A stretch of 64,000 bases of DNA from Cristatella mucedo. Lineage: Eukaryota; Bryozoa; Phylactolaemata; Cristatellidae. Under the pieces are notes generated by a model. That model searched no databases and was not told where the DNA came from. It saw only the letters and a program-made list of their open reading frames with translations. The stretch is taken from positions 4,259,001 to 4,323,000 of the forward strand of contig WPIO01000033.1 of assembly GCA_009760855.2 (NCBI GenBank). Direction: 5' to 3'. The translations under genes and the position numbers were made by a program. Of the stretch, positions 1 through 41,050 are shown one piece after another. Numbering within the stretch: position 1 is the stretch's first letter; every line of letters starts with the position of its first letter.

Positions 1-640
1 ATTTTAAGCTCCGTTAAATGGCAGTTTGGCTAAGATAGAGTGCTGACAAATGACCTCTTCATCATCTCATGCCGGAACTGAAAGGCTGTGGACGAGCCAG
101 AATTTATAACAAGCCTACTGAGCACCATTTATTTTGCCAGGCAAAGCCTGCCAGCAATGCAGAAGGTCACCGAGTTGTTAGGCTTTGTGAGTAGTAACAA
201 TATGGCTCAGTACAAGTCTGGTCACTCGGTACCATTAAATCGCTACTACTTTGTCAATTCCGAAGTGCACAGTTTCGTGCAACCTGAGGAAGGTAGTAAA
301 GACTGGGAGTACCGAATGATCCATAGTCGGCGGGCCTTGTCAAAACTTGGCAAAAAAACACTGCCCTGAAGTTGAAGGCGTTAAAGAACCTGCTTCGACG
401 AAGATTCATGCTTAAAGTCCGATAGCACGGCCAGGAAAGATAGCGTCAGAAGGTGATTAGATTATGCTAGTCTGCATTCTCGAATCGCTACGAAAATACC
501 ATCGTGTTCGCAAAGTATGAAGGTACACCATTAACAGTGGGCCATGGCTCACATGCTCTGGACTCCCAGACATTGGGCTAGAGCAATAATGAGTGATGAA
601 AGCTAATTAGAAAGAATTAGAATTAGAAAGAGCTAATTAA
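1..640. other. Unassigned left edge
   Basis: A frame on the plus strand (88-369) has no recognisable family. No ANKS1 exon, repeat tail or RNA gene was found. It should be intron 7 of the ANKS1-like gene. Confidence 0.4.
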
Positions 641-689
641 TGCTCTTTTCGAACTGCAAAAGGGTTTACACGTATCAGAAACCCATTTT

Positions 690-1660
690 TATGCAATCTC
701 ATTCTGTAACTCAACAAAGCCACACAAACTAAGTGGGTGTCACATAGGAGAATTTTCTATAGTGTACTTAAGCCTAAGCGGCATACAGTAACCAACAGAC
801 TTCATCTCACGAAACAATGAGAAAGTGAGAAGTATTGCTGAGTCAGGAGGGCAGTTGAGGTGGTGAGTAGCATAGAAGTGGCAGCTCAGGACAGCTGTAA
901 AGGATGTGCCTGAGTCGGTAACAAGAGAGTAGATGTCGTTGAGTAAGAATTGTGGAAGTGAATTCCACAGTCTAGGACCTGCAGGGCAAAAGCTTCTGTT
1001 GCCAACGGTCTTTAATCGGAGGAATGGAGCAGCTAATCATGTATCCGTAGAGGGTCTGGAGGCACAAGAGGGCTGAAACTTATGCAACAGTCCAACTAAG
1101 TATGAAGGAGCCAAGAGAGGGTGGGCTTCGTGGACTAGTGCGAGAATTTTGCTCTGTATCTGCTGATCCACTGGGAGCCATCGAAGCTCCTTCAACAAAA
1201 GAAACACATAGCTGAATCTCTGGGATTTGCTGACTAGCCAGAGGCGTTTTTCGGTTGCTCAGCCACAACAGAATTGCAGGAGTCCAGCCTAGACAGAACC
1301 AGGGAGCTAGTTTAATGTTTAGCAAGCCACCCTGGTAGACAGTCCTTAATCTTAGAAAAGAGAAAAGGTGTAATGGCTAGCTGTGCTCTTAATGAAACTT
1401 GCAAAATTTAAGGAGTTACCATAGAGGATACCTATATTTCTAGCACATCGTGATAGTCGCACAACATCACCTGTGAGTCAAGCTGCATGCTTGTGGTATC
1501 CTATGAGTATGAGTTTGGTTTTATCGGCACTAAGTTTAAGGAAATTGGCTGAAAGTAAAGACGGAATGTCTGCAAGGCAAGCATTAGTTTATCAGTCACT
1601 TTAGCATATTCTGGTGGTTTAAACGACAAACACAGCTGAGTATGGTCCTCACCCACATGC
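690..1660 (-). mobile_element. LINE-B copy, decayed
   Basis: Minus strand: RT palm remnant DHTQLCLSFKPPEYA near 1640, then LKTVGNRSFCPAGPRLWNSLPQF near 1010 and LNCPPDSAILLTFSLFREMKSVGY near 820. It ends near GTTACAGAATGAGATTGCAT at 690. The order matches the copies at 21.8 and 39.7 kb. Confidence 0.75.
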
Positions 1661-1784
1661 CTGCACCAAGCAGTCATTCGGGGAGGGGAGTGTCAATGGT
1701 ATGGAGGTGCTTCAGTAGCAATGGTGTTGGAATCCTGCTCGTATACCATACATCGTGACCCAAAACGTCTATTAAAAACTCCAT

Positions 1785-1930
1785 TTGATACAACTGATCA
1801 CTGGATCCTTCTGGAGTGCCTCTTAACACGCCTATTTATCAAAGTACAGCAATAAAATGGGTTAGGTGCTAGCTCAGTGAGAGACGTCAGAATGTAAATG
1901 CAAATAGCATTGCATCGTCCGAAGAGCCTG
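1785..1930 (+). mobile_element. L2-like RT fragment, decayed
   Basis: The plus strand reads PFDTTDHWILLECLLTRL with a stop nearby, matching the AFDTIDHQVLLECLSSRL block of LINE-A. Neighbouring RT blocks are degraded. Confidence 0.55.
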
Positions 1931-2496
1931 TTAGTAGTTTTTAACAATTTGTCTGAGTCCTGTTACCCTCCGAGGAACAGTTATGGACTAGCCGAGTCAG
2001 CCGCCGGAACTTATCCCAATCTAGCATTTGTGGGGTGAAGTCAAGAGGCAGTTAAGGCAGCTAGCCATCTGCATCACGTCCCCTAATGCTGCTATCGTCG
2101 ACTTGCAACGAGCCTGGAATAGCCTGTAGTAGCATAAATGGCCGATGTTTGCAAGTGTTTGACCAGTTGTCCGTTTGACAAGTTGAGTCCGATAGGTTGC
2201 TGTAAACAAGAAAGTGCAATGTTGCATCGGCTCAAATTCAGTACGACAGAGAATAATTGCAAGAACATATTAATTTTTCTAATTTCAACCACGAATGCCT
2301 ACTTTTTGTAACAGCATTAATAGATGATTCCAAGAAATACAGGTAAGAATGCGGCCATTATGGCGGGCAGCCACAGCCATCCAAATTCTTTTGCGTTGAA
2401 GCGTATTTGTAACATTGAGTGAATATTCAAAGATGCTAAAAAAATGGCTTGGTATTTTTGAAATAAGAACTTTCTATAAATATTAAAAATACCAAC

Positions 2497-32295
<29,799 letters not shown>

Positions 32296-32713
32296 AGCCG
32301 GCGAGGCGCCTTCACCGAATCATCCGGCTCGACGAGTCGGGCGCGCAGCACGCCCGCGCAGCGCCTCTGGGTGAGCGCTCAGGCAACCAGCGGCTTCAGA
32401 TGCCAACCCGCAGCAGCGCTACTAAGTAGGGCCGTGACCTCTTCCAGGCGGGTCTGACCTGCGAGGTCTCTAGGGACACATTGCTCGTCGTAAGACCGGT
32501 TTGAGGAGCTGTAAAAATCTATTTTTAAATAATTTATAAATATTTTTATCTAATATTTACAATCTGCGCTGAATATGCTGCACATGTGACTCATAGTATC
32601 CATTCTCGTGACTGTCGCAGTAAGGTAGGTCGGCGGTCGGTGTGCTTGACGTTCTCTTCTAAGCTGCGAATCACTTGAACCGCTCCAGGTTGTCGACACG
32701 CCTTAATATCATA
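32296..32713. promoter_or_regulatory. Putative bidirectional promoter, ANKS1-like / TMEM86
   Basis: Exactly 418 bp separate the ANKS1-like ATG (minus strand) from the TMEM86 ATG (plus strand). The ANKS1 side is CpG-rich (about 32290-32500) and no TATA box is obvious at either end. The middle (32515-32570) is AT-rich. CpG-rich sequence resumes past the TMEM86 start (32790-33080). Divergent CpG promoters are common for animal gene pairs; actual transcription start sites cannot be read from the sequence. Confidence 0.55.
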
Positions 32714-34416
32714 ATGACGCGCCCTCTGACAGTGGTATGTACGTATATAGTACGATTGCTGGCTCGTTTTGTATATTTCCTACATCCGCGCTTCTCGGCG
32801 GGGGGGGTGAAGAGACGCGGTGAGCAGATGTCTTGGAATGCGCGCGCGCTTCAAGAACGCATGCTCACACAGTTTCAGCATGCGCGCGTCTTGTTATGTA
32901 TTTTAACTTTCGTCGCGGTACGCCTCAACACCGCGCTACGAAAAATACGCCTTTGAGAGCGGCTAGTATAGGTGAAAGTCAGGTGCATTTCGTAAACATC
33001 CGTTCTTGTCACGTGGTGCGGATGTGATTAACCTTTCTTTCCGGCGCGCCTCCGAGGCCGCTACCGCTCTGGCTCGAAGGCTGCTCAGGTACGAGTTGTT
33101 GAGCCCATAAATTAGCTACCAGGTCCCCATGCTGTAGAATTTTGTTTTGGAAAAGTTACGGACCAGTCTCAAGCGAAGCGAAAGTTTGTTGGTGTTACTC
33201 CCGAGACCTTACGCGAAAATTCCATGACGCTACAGTATGCAGACTGTTTTGTATGGTTAGTGAACGCAGGTGCTTGAAGCGGAGCTTCATGGAAAGAGCC
33301 TAGCACAGGTCCAAGTTGCGCATGCATTCATTTAGTTGGAATCAGTGGCTTATAGGAAATACCTAGTGCAGCTGACTCCGCGTATGCGAATATCGGATAT
33401 ATGAATACTCCGCTTATAAGAATAGCAGTTCCGAGTCCCAGATTTACTCTAGCTATATAGTCTCACTCCGCATATGGGAATACTCTGCCTAAAAATAAGA
33501 ACGAAAATAAGAATATAAGATTATAGAATATAATAAAATATGAAAATAAGAATATAAGAATGGCCATTTGCCGGCCCGAGCGTATTCTTATAAACGGAGT
33601 CGACTGTATATGTTGAAAATCTTCAGTCGAGCTTTGATTGGTGCTGTAAGCGGCAAGCTGTACTGCTAGCTGTGCACTCGTAGGCCTGACGTTCAGTGAT
33701 CGCAGTGTCTAATTTATTTGCAGTTAAAAAGCGTTGGTCCAAAGCTCGTGCCGTTTATGAAGACAGTGGCCATACATTTTGTTCTCTTCGATGGTGTCTC
33801 AACGCCGACTCTTTTTTATTGTACCATGAAATGCCTGCCGATAGTGTCTCTCATGTTTTTTGTGCTCTTGCACGGCTTGAACTTGTCGGAGGCATACCAA
33901 TATTCTCGTCGAGTTCTCTACGGCTTGGTTGCATGCGTCGTAGGTGATGCACTTTTGACTTTTAACTTATTTGAAGTCGGCATGCTGGCATTTGGAATAG
34001 GACACGTTTGCTATTCGTTGGCATTCGGCTGGCGACCCCTGAACGTGTCAGCCGGCGTCGTTTGTGCTGCCATTGTATCATTGATCTACTGGTTTTTGTA
34101 TGCCAATGTGAGTGGTCTGGTAGTGTATCTATTGCCGATATATCTTTTTCTTATTGGCGTCATGCTTTGGCGAGCCGTCGCGAGAGTTCAGTTCTTCGAC
34201 GACCTTTGGACCTGGACGAAGCTTTGCAGTTGCATCGGTGCAATATCTTTTTCCATCTCTGATCTATTAATAGCCATCGACAAGTTTGTCACGCCTATAC
34301 CATTTTCGCATACTTTGGTCATGTCTACGTACTATGCTGCTCAGCTGGGCATAACCTTGTCAGTTGTTGACAGCCAAGTCGACTCGGTAGTTCGCCTGTC
34401 TAAGAAGAGTCTGTGA
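32714..34416 (+). CDS. TMEM86: TMEM86/YhhN-family lysoplasmalogenase-like protein, copy 1 (2 exons)
   Basis: Exon 1 (32714-32734) encodes MTRPLTV and ends GTG|GTATGT. Exon 2 (33724-34416) follows the acceptor TTATTTGCAG; both are phase 0. The joined N-terminus runs MTRPLTV then LKSVGPKLVPF, which aligns with the start of TMEM86A. The protein is 237 aa, close to the usual ~240. It is almost entirely hydrophobic with about eight predicted membrane segments. The two family aspartate motifs are present as VVGDALLTF and SISDLLIAIDKF, followed by STYYAAQLGI. TMEM86 enzymes hydrolyse the vinyl-ether bond of lysoplasmalogens in the ER; that activity is inferred here. Possible polyadenylation AATAAA near 35310. 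The intron holds a MITE-like insertion. Confidence 0.92.
33366..33606. mobile_element. MITE-like inverted-repeat element in TMEM86 intron 1
   Basis: The left end GCAGCTGACTCCGCGTATGC pairs with the right end, whose reverse complement is CAGTCGACTCCGTTTATAAG. TA dinucleotides flank both ends (33364-33365 and 33607-33608). The CTCCGC.TAT..GAATA motif recurs two more times inside the left half. CAGT-type ends with TA target sites fit a Tc1/mariner-pogo derived miniature element; no transposase is present. Confidence 0.6.
33724..34416 (+). CDS. TMEM86: TMEM86 copy 1, exon 2
   Basis: This exon of 693 nt carries 230 codons plus TGA, nearly the whole protein. It starts LKSVGPKLVPFMK after a pyrimidine-rich acceptor and ends RLSKKSL. 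The frame is open throughout, which argues for a functional gene. Confidence 0.93.
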   Translation, partial: LKSVGPKLVPFMKTVAIHFVLFDGVSTPTLFYCTMKCLPIVSLMFFVLLHGLNLSEAYQYSRRVLYGLVACVVGDALLTFNLFEVGMLAFGIGHVCYSLAFGWRPLNVSAGVVCAAIVSLIYWFLYANVSGLVVYLLPIYLFLIGVMLWRAVARVQFFDDLWTWTKLCSCIGAISFSISDLLIAIDKFVTPIPFSHTLVMSTYYAAQLGITLSVVDSQVDSVVRLSKKSL

Positions 34417-34769
34417 TAACATGTTGGAGTCCGTGCATTTTCGCTTGAGCCGGCGGTTCAAACCGTGGTGACGGCTGTGTAAGCCCTCTCCCAAGTTTCG
34501 TAAGTGTTCGTTTTGCACGATGCCAATATTTATGCAGCTTGGCATTGGACTTCCACTAACATAAGTCGCGGTAGCGGCCAGGTAGTGCTTGTAACTTGTA
34601 AACGTGCTCGCAACGGTGAGCTCTATTTTTTGTATGTCGTGTGTTGTGCCTGGACGGGCATTCTCCCATTGTTTACTGAAGCTGTATTGCACACCAGAGC
34701 TGAAGTACTCTTATTTTTTTACTGTAATACACAATCTCAGCCAGGTGGCACGACATGCTGTTCTCTCCT

Positions 34770-34858
34770 CCTTTGCAGCAAGTGTCGTGGCTAGAAATAG
34801 ATTGGGTTCTCTGAGGGGGGCTATATGAAATGTATTTGTATTATTATTTCTTTGCAGC
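34770..34858 (+). mobile_element. LINE-A-related tail in the TMEM86 copy 1 downstream region
   Basis: CCTTTGCAGCAAGTG, TAGAAATAGATTGGGTTCTCTGAGG and a GTATTATTATT end reproduce the LINE-A tail. It starts about 350 bp after the TMEM86 stop and may lie in its 3' untranslated region. Confidence 0.6.
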
Positions 34859-35589
34859 AGAGCGATAAAGCCGTCCAAGACTGGCATGCTGATGCAGCAT
34901 TTTAATTCTTAGTTCTTTGTTCAGCTTGGTATGCTCTTCCGAAATGTCAACGAAATGATCGCTCAGTGTAGGTTACCGTATATTCTATGACAAAACGATC
35001 ACGTTAAGCTTCCGATTGGGTGCTCGGGAGTTGAATGAAAGCAGGCCTAATGTAACGAAATGTGAATAACTCCCCTATTTACGAACGAAGGACTCGAGAA
35101 ACTCCGTGACCATGCTGACACCGCTCAGATGACGTAAAGATTATCGATGGGGGTGAATATCCCTGTGGTAGGCACAGTTATCCCAGCCAAGCTGATGTAC
35201 ATGTCGAGGAATTGACCCACAGCTCAATTTTAAAAGTTTTGTTCAGATTTGTTAAGTCATATCCCTTGCTCGTTGATGTGACGTGCAATCAGCGTTTTCT
35301 CGTGGTTGGTAATAAATTTTTCGTAAGTGACTATAGGGCGGAGGTATATGGAGTAACCTGGTAGTTGCCCCTCTCCCACCCCGCTCAAGGAGGACAAAAG
35401 CCCACTCCCCACCCCCTGGCTTGGTTATAGGCTGGAAGCCTTGAGGTTTGATTAGTGGCTAGGAGGTCATCAGAGACTTCAAATCGGTGGCATTCGTGAT
35501 TGATCTCTAAGGAGTTTTTACTCAAGTTTCCTAGAACAGTACTGACCACTTTGAAGGTCGCCCGCAGGGCTGTGTCGAGCAATGTTGTC

Positions 35590-36030
35590 GACAAGTGGAA
35601 ACCGTAGTTGGGCCCCGTGAAACCAGTTTTCGGTTATCAGAGTTTTGAATACCTTGAAAACTTCTTCCATGAGCTGACTGAGGCAAAGGTCGGAGCCTAT
35701 GTCTTTTCGGAACCAAAAATAAAGAAGATGATAAGAGCAATGTGTACCCCACGAAGAAAGCAGCTTGAACCAGCTTTTCGGAATTGCTTTGTGGGCAATT
35801 GCAAGGCTCAAGCACGCCAAAAACTTAATAATAATACGGATATGCCAGTGCAAATACAGTCAAGACCTTATAATCAGCCGATGATGGCGAAGTGGATTTA
35901 CCATGCACAAGAAACTAATGAACTAGTAAACGTAGCATGTCTTAAGCAATTTTACCATTTTACAAGCGATCTCCGTAGTGGAATCTGCTTAGTCTGCGTT
36001 ATCTTCATCATTGATTACTCATTGAATTAA
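35590..36030 (+). pseudogene. Fragment of a repetitive invertebrate hypothetical protein family
   Basis: Plus-strand segments LGPVKPVF, FEYLENFFHELTEAKVGAYVFSEPKIKKMI and PRRKQLEPAFRNCFVGNCKAQ resemble, from memory of the pattern only, a widespread repeated protein with an LGLMKxFVKAL...EGIFxGPQIRxLI...E.AWNSFV signature. PYNQPMMAKWIYHAQE could be the later MMADYCW segment after an internal deletion. There is an in-frame TAG before LGP. No function is assigned. Confidence 0.35.
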
Positions 36031-36065
36031 ATAGGGCTTTTCCAGCCACGTGTTAACCCGTCAGC

Positions 36066-36207
36066 TGAGCTGGTTTGGTCCAGCGGTTAAGGTGCTCGCT
36101 CCGACCAAGGTCATGTTGAGGTCATGGGCCCGAGCCCCGAGGCATATGTGGAGCGCCTGAATAGATATTATGTTCTCTTGGGGCGCTATACAAATGAATT
36201 AATATTA
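36066..36207 (+). mobile_element. SINE-1 copy
   Basis: GAGCTGGTTTGGTCCAGCGG, GGGCCCGAGCCCC, then GAGCGCCTGAATAGATATT, GTTCTCTTGGGGCGCTATAC and AAATGAATTAATATTA. This copy shows the tail hairpin shared with LINE-A most clearly. Confidence 0.85.
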
Positions 36208-36209
36208 TA

Positions 36210-39200
36210 CACCTATGAAAATTCTTTTTAGACCTGTGAGGTTTTTACATGCAGTTGGTAATGGTTTAAGCTAGTTTTCTTTCTGTAGTTCCGTTAGATC
36301 AGCAAAGTAATTTTGCCAACGCCGCTTCCCTCTTTTGAGAAAACGAAAACATAGTTCTGGCCTCTGATGTCTTGGAATTGACGCTTATTTTCTAGCTATC
36401 GCTTTTCTCATTTTTGTCGCCAGCAAGTTTCAACTCCGTACTACGACACCGACCACTTAGCGCACCATCGTCTGCGGGACCGGTTACTAGCAGGCACTAC
36501 AGCCAATGGAAGAGAGCACCAAAATCTGGCAAATCTAGAGCATAGGCATGCAGTTTCTTATTGCCAAAGCATGTGTCAGGTTTCTAATAAAAATTGCAGA
36601 CCATCACTGGGCGAGTGAGTTTTTGGCCTCAAAGAGTTGTAACACTTTATGAGCGACTGAAGCCTCGTGAAAGTACCAGTCAACATCTTCATGGCTTGTG
36701 GTCCATTGCAGTATAATGCACTAGCAATAATGAAGTTTTGTCCGATCAATCGCTGTCTATGATAACTGGCCTCAAGTAGCCAGGATAAAGCGAGGTTTGG
36801 CTTCAACTTTCGTTTAATTCGAGCTGGGAAGATGCGCTGTAGAGTGTAGATTCTAGTACAGATTTTTGCTGAATTGTCAACCTATTTAGTAAGTCATATA
36901 TGACTATCTTAGAATGGCGTCCACAGAAGCTTGGCAAAGCTGTGACAGCAGCAATAAAGAGACAGCTTGAAAGAAAAATTGCATTAAAAATTAAAAGTAA
37001 AGCAAATATTAGCTAATTAAACAGCCACATTTATATGCCACACAATAAAAGATTCCCCTGCCTGCTGCAGAATTCGGACCCACGACCTAGACCATGAAGT
37101 TCGATAAGACGGTGGGCCACAAATCCGATACAACACAATGGTTAAGATTCTGTAAGTGAGAGTGCGCTTTGGAATTACTCTTAACAAACTTTGTCCGCGG
37201 CTGTGGTGTGTTGTCCTTGGATAGCTACAACTGCTTATAACATTACTGCAACCAGCTTTTGTAGATGTTTTCAAATTTTCCTTGTCTAGCCGCCGTTACT
37301 GCATCAGCTTATTTCGTGCTATCAACGCTCTCACTCGCACACGCAGACGATATAAATTATGATGTCAACTAATAATCCAACGATATGCTTGTTTCTATAG
37401 AAAAATTCTTCACGCGTCTCTATCCGAAAAGAAATAATTAATTACAGCACTAACCAAACTAGGTAACGAAGGGTAGGGTTATTTTGAAAAGCAATTGCGT
37501 TCTCTTTAGGGCTTCTATATACTCTTCCGCATGTGTCGTTTTCGACTTCCTAAGGTAGTTAAGGCAGTTTTATTTTCCTAAAATTTAAAGTACCACTCGC
37601 ATGTTAGCTCATCTTTGTTTCAGTTGTAGAATTACAAGCTAAATGTACATGATGCACTGGCTAGCTAAGAAATTTTCCAATTTCCTGGAAGTGAAAATTT
37701 TTCACTGCCGTTATTTTGGTTAGAATGGCTTTCTAGTCATGCCTCGTGAAATTCGCTGCTTCCTTCAGTATAGTCACTGGATGCATTCTTAAATGTACGA
37801 TTTAAGTAAAAAAAATAGCCCATCGTTGCAGATGCTAAGAGAATGCGTTGGATTTAGTCGAGCAGTGGAGACCACTGAGAGCTCGAACTCATGTATCAGG
37901 TTGTCTAAACGCGCACGGCATTACCAGGTTGGCATGCTGCAGGATTAGCCTTCTCGTGCTCTCAAATCATCTCAGGAATAAGCTGCCCTGTCTTTCTTGG
38001 TTTTAAGGTTATTGGCGCAGATTTTTTTGGCCTTGGTTCCTGCATAGGCTACGCATTATTCATCACATAAAGCAAATACAATTTTTTCTGGGTAGTAAGT
38101 GTCATTTCGAAACTTCTTACGCTTCGGAAAGTACCTAGAAAGTGATTTTTTCTCGGCGCACCATTAATATCTAATTATTACCAGTATTCTATTATTAGTA
38201 TAGAAAATGATGTAGGTCCTCCTAAAATTTTTGTTTGTGAAAAGGATGGAACCGTTTGCGCCTTTTGGTTCCTATAAAATCATAAAAATGAATACATATT
38301 AACGTGTATTTATAATGTGGCAATAAAAAAATGACCACGCGAGATGTAGAATTTACCAGTTTTTTCAAGACACGATTATACTGTGAATCAATCTCATGAA
38401 TCCAGACCCAACTGTAATCTCCCATCATGTTTTCCTTATTCCGTCTTGGTTGAGGCGTTCAAAGTCTAGTCAACCTTGGTGGAAGCCCACGCCTGGCTCC
38501 TCCATAAAGGCCCACGCTCTCCTTTAATTCATCAGGAAGAGCATCAAGGATATAGGTTTTGAAAAATTTGCAGCAGCTTAACGTTCCTTAGTTCTACACC
38601 ACTGACTCAGCCAGCTCCTTACAGGTGAGTATCTTGTAATTAATTGGTCCTAAAATTCTTTTGTATCTATAGTGTTACAAAGGCATCCGCTTTGAGCTTT
38701 TCCTGCGACAGCTTGGGGAAGAAACTTCGAGGGTACTCGAAGGCGGCTGACTTTTTATCTTGGGCAGGGACCAATTTTTTCACTAGGCATAAGTTTATAT
38801 CAGTTTTGGCATCTTCTATTTGGCATTCTTTTGGCACCGGGTTGGCTTACGCACATATAAAGTGCTTGAAAGAATATTTTTTTTGAGGGACGACATCCAA
38901 ATGTCTTATTATTATGCTTATTCTTTCTCCCAGCAGAGAATTAGGTCCGCTGTTGCTAGTCTCACTCGTTGAAGTGTTCATAGTGGCACGTGCTGACCCA
39001 AAGGCAATGGTAGCAGGAAAACTTGGTAAAACCGCACTGGCACGCCCATCAGAAATTTCACAAATTTGATTTATCCAAACGATATCTCAGCAGAGCTCTT
39101 CATGCCTCAAGGCGTCCAGCAAGGTCATACTGTTGGAATCCTCTGAGGTGCTCTGAGTGAGCCAGAGGAAGACATTGGTACAGAAGAGATGCTTCTGCGG

Positions 39201-39739
39201 AATGCTCTTTCGAATTATTCTTAGCTTAGGCATTGCGAAAGCCTGCGACTAGCTAATGCATTTGCTACGCATCAGTCGCGTCCATCCTTGATGCTCACTT
39301 AGTCGGCGACAAAATGACAACTGGGCGGCGTGCGTGAACGGCTGTGCGGTTCCGTACCTGGGAAGAAGGATGGACTGGCAGGCGTGTCTGTCGGACATGA
39401 AGGCGTAATTAAAACACTCTGCATGGTAGTTTTGCACCAGCGCATTTGGACCCTTTGTCAAAATAATTTACTTCTCTTTGTGTGAGCGTTGATATCAAAC
39501 ATTAAGAGAACTAGATTCAATTAATTTAATTTAATTAAGAGAACTTTTGAGACACGAGATGGATATACAGTATACTGAAAAAGAAGCGTGTCGTTTGGTT
39601 GCTCATCGTGTGCACAACCCCGGACCACCACAGGCGCACAAATGACAATTCACTAAGACGGAGCTCAAGCTTGAGTAAAATGATCCTTTTTAACTTCTTT
39701 GTGAGTTTGAAAACTCAGAGGAGTCATGAGATGACGTAT
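36210..39739. other. Intergenic, largely unassigned
   Basis: Between TMEM86 copy 1 and the LINE-B copy only the shortened SINE-2 (37009-37115) is recognised. GTACCTAGAAAGTGATTTT near 38130 may be a decayed LINE-A tail but is too short to call. Confidence 0.5.
37009..37115 (-). mobile_element. SINE-2 copy, shortened
   Basis: Minus strand: GGTCTAGGTCGTGGGTCC with altered B box, GCAGGCAGGGGAATC, then AATGTGGCTGTTTAATTAGCT. The central CAAGCGGTGG block is missing. Confidence 0.6.
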
Positions 39740-40535
39740 TGTCAGTCATTAGCTTCATTCAGAAGACTGCTTCTGCAGCTAGCCATCACGTCCGATCCCT
39801 ATCTAAGATGGAGCTGTCTTCCACAGTGGCTTGCAAAAGATTTAACTAGCTCCTTAGTTCTGTCTCGGCTTGATTATTGGGATTCCCTTTTGGCTGGGCT
39901 ACCAAATAAAGAAACAAGGCCACTGCAAATAGCAATAAATATTGATGCAAGGCTAGTTTTCAAGTCCCAAAGCTTTGACCATGTGTCTCCTTTGCTAAAA
40001 GAGCTATGATGGCTGCTGGTTAAACAACGGATACAGAGCAAAGTTCTTACGCTGACCCACAAGGCCCGCCACGGCTTGGCTCCTTCGTACTTAGCTGAAC
40101 TGCTGTATCAGTTTCAGCCTGTTCACGCCCTCAGGTCCTGTGTGGACAATAGATTAGCTGCTCTATTCCTCCGCTTAAAGACAGTTGGCGACAGAAGCTT
40201 TAGCTCTGCAGGTCCTAGACTGTGGAGCTCGCTTCCACAATTCTTGTGCAACGACAGCTACTCTCCTGCTGCCGACTATGGCTTATTCTTTTCAGCGGTC
40301 CTGAGCTGCGACTTCCATGCTATTCACAACCTCAACTGCTCTCCTGACTCTGCTATGCTTCCCACTTTCTCTTTGTTGCGTGAGACGAAGTCTGTTGGCT
40401 ACCGAATGCGTACCAAAAGCCGCTTAGGCTGTACGTGCGCTATATAAAACTCTCCTGCGTAACACCCACATGGTCTTTATGACTGTGTGGAGTTACAGAC
40501 GGAGATACATTACGTTACGTTATATTACTGGTTTC
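39740..40535 (+). mobile_element. LINE-B 3'-end copy, relatively well preserved
   Basis: Plus-strand SLVLSRLDYWDSLLAGLPN, FDHVSPLLKEL, LAPSYLAELLYQFQP, LKTVGDRSFSSAGPRLWSS and MLPTFSLLRETKSVGYRM are followed by GGAGTTACAGACGGAGATACAT and a short ATTACGTTACGTTA end. A TGA replaces Gly or Arg at about 40008. This copy defines the LINE-B 3' terminus best. Confidence 0.85.
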
Positions 40536-40648
40536 CAGGCTTTTGGGGGCACATTAACTGAAGAGATGCTCTCCGAAGGATTTTATGCTCGTTAGAGGCG
40601 AAACCAATCGACCGAATTAAAGAGTGGTTGGTGCGACGGTAGGTACAA

Positions 40649-40651
<3 letters not shown>

Positions 40652-40717
<66 letters not shown>

Positions 40718-40751
40718 AGGAGGGAGGGAGGGAGGGAGAGGGAGAGGGAGG

Positions 40752-40785
<34 letters not shown>

Positions 40786-40786
40786 A
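40652..40786. repeat. Compound (GA)n-(GGGA)n-(GACA)n microsatellite
   Basis: GA run to about 40706, then GGGAGGGAGG, then seven GACA units, all on one strand and purine-rich. Confidence 0.95.
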
Positions 40787-40787
40787 G

Positions 40788-41050
40788 CTTGGAAGTTGAG
40801 GCGCTGTTTAATGGGAAGCCAGTGCAGATTGGTTAGAAGTGGTGTAATATGGCAGTTACAAGGTTCCTACCAGAAAAGCCTAGCTTCAGAGCCTTTAAAA
40901 TGTGTGTCTCATTGAATGTACAGGAACACCTACAAGTAGTGTTACAGTAATCACTTCGTGGATGCATCAGCCTTGGGCTAGCAAAATGCGTCTTCTAGAT
41001 GTTTGCAACACCTTGACTTCTTTTCAGGAAAATGCAGAGCCGCTTAGGCT
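40788..41050 (-). mobile_element. L2-like fragment, decayed
   Basis: GGGAAGCCAGTGCAGATTGG and GTGTAATATGGCAGTTACAAGG correspond in antisense to the LHWLP..Q and CHITPLL blocks of the L2-like RT. Only this part is recognisable, next to a GA/GACA microsatellite. Confidence 0.5.

Noticed and set aside
33241-33270. ATG at 33255 (TTGTATG|GTTAGT) as TMEM86 exon 1
   Set aside because: Exon 32714-32734 gives a family-like N-terminus (MTRPLTV) with the correct phase and a better donor.
35518-35853. 111-codon minus-strand frame (VFKVFKTLITENW...) as a transposase or integrase
   Set aside because: No catalytic motif seen. The opposite strand gives a better, though weak, match to a repeated protein family.
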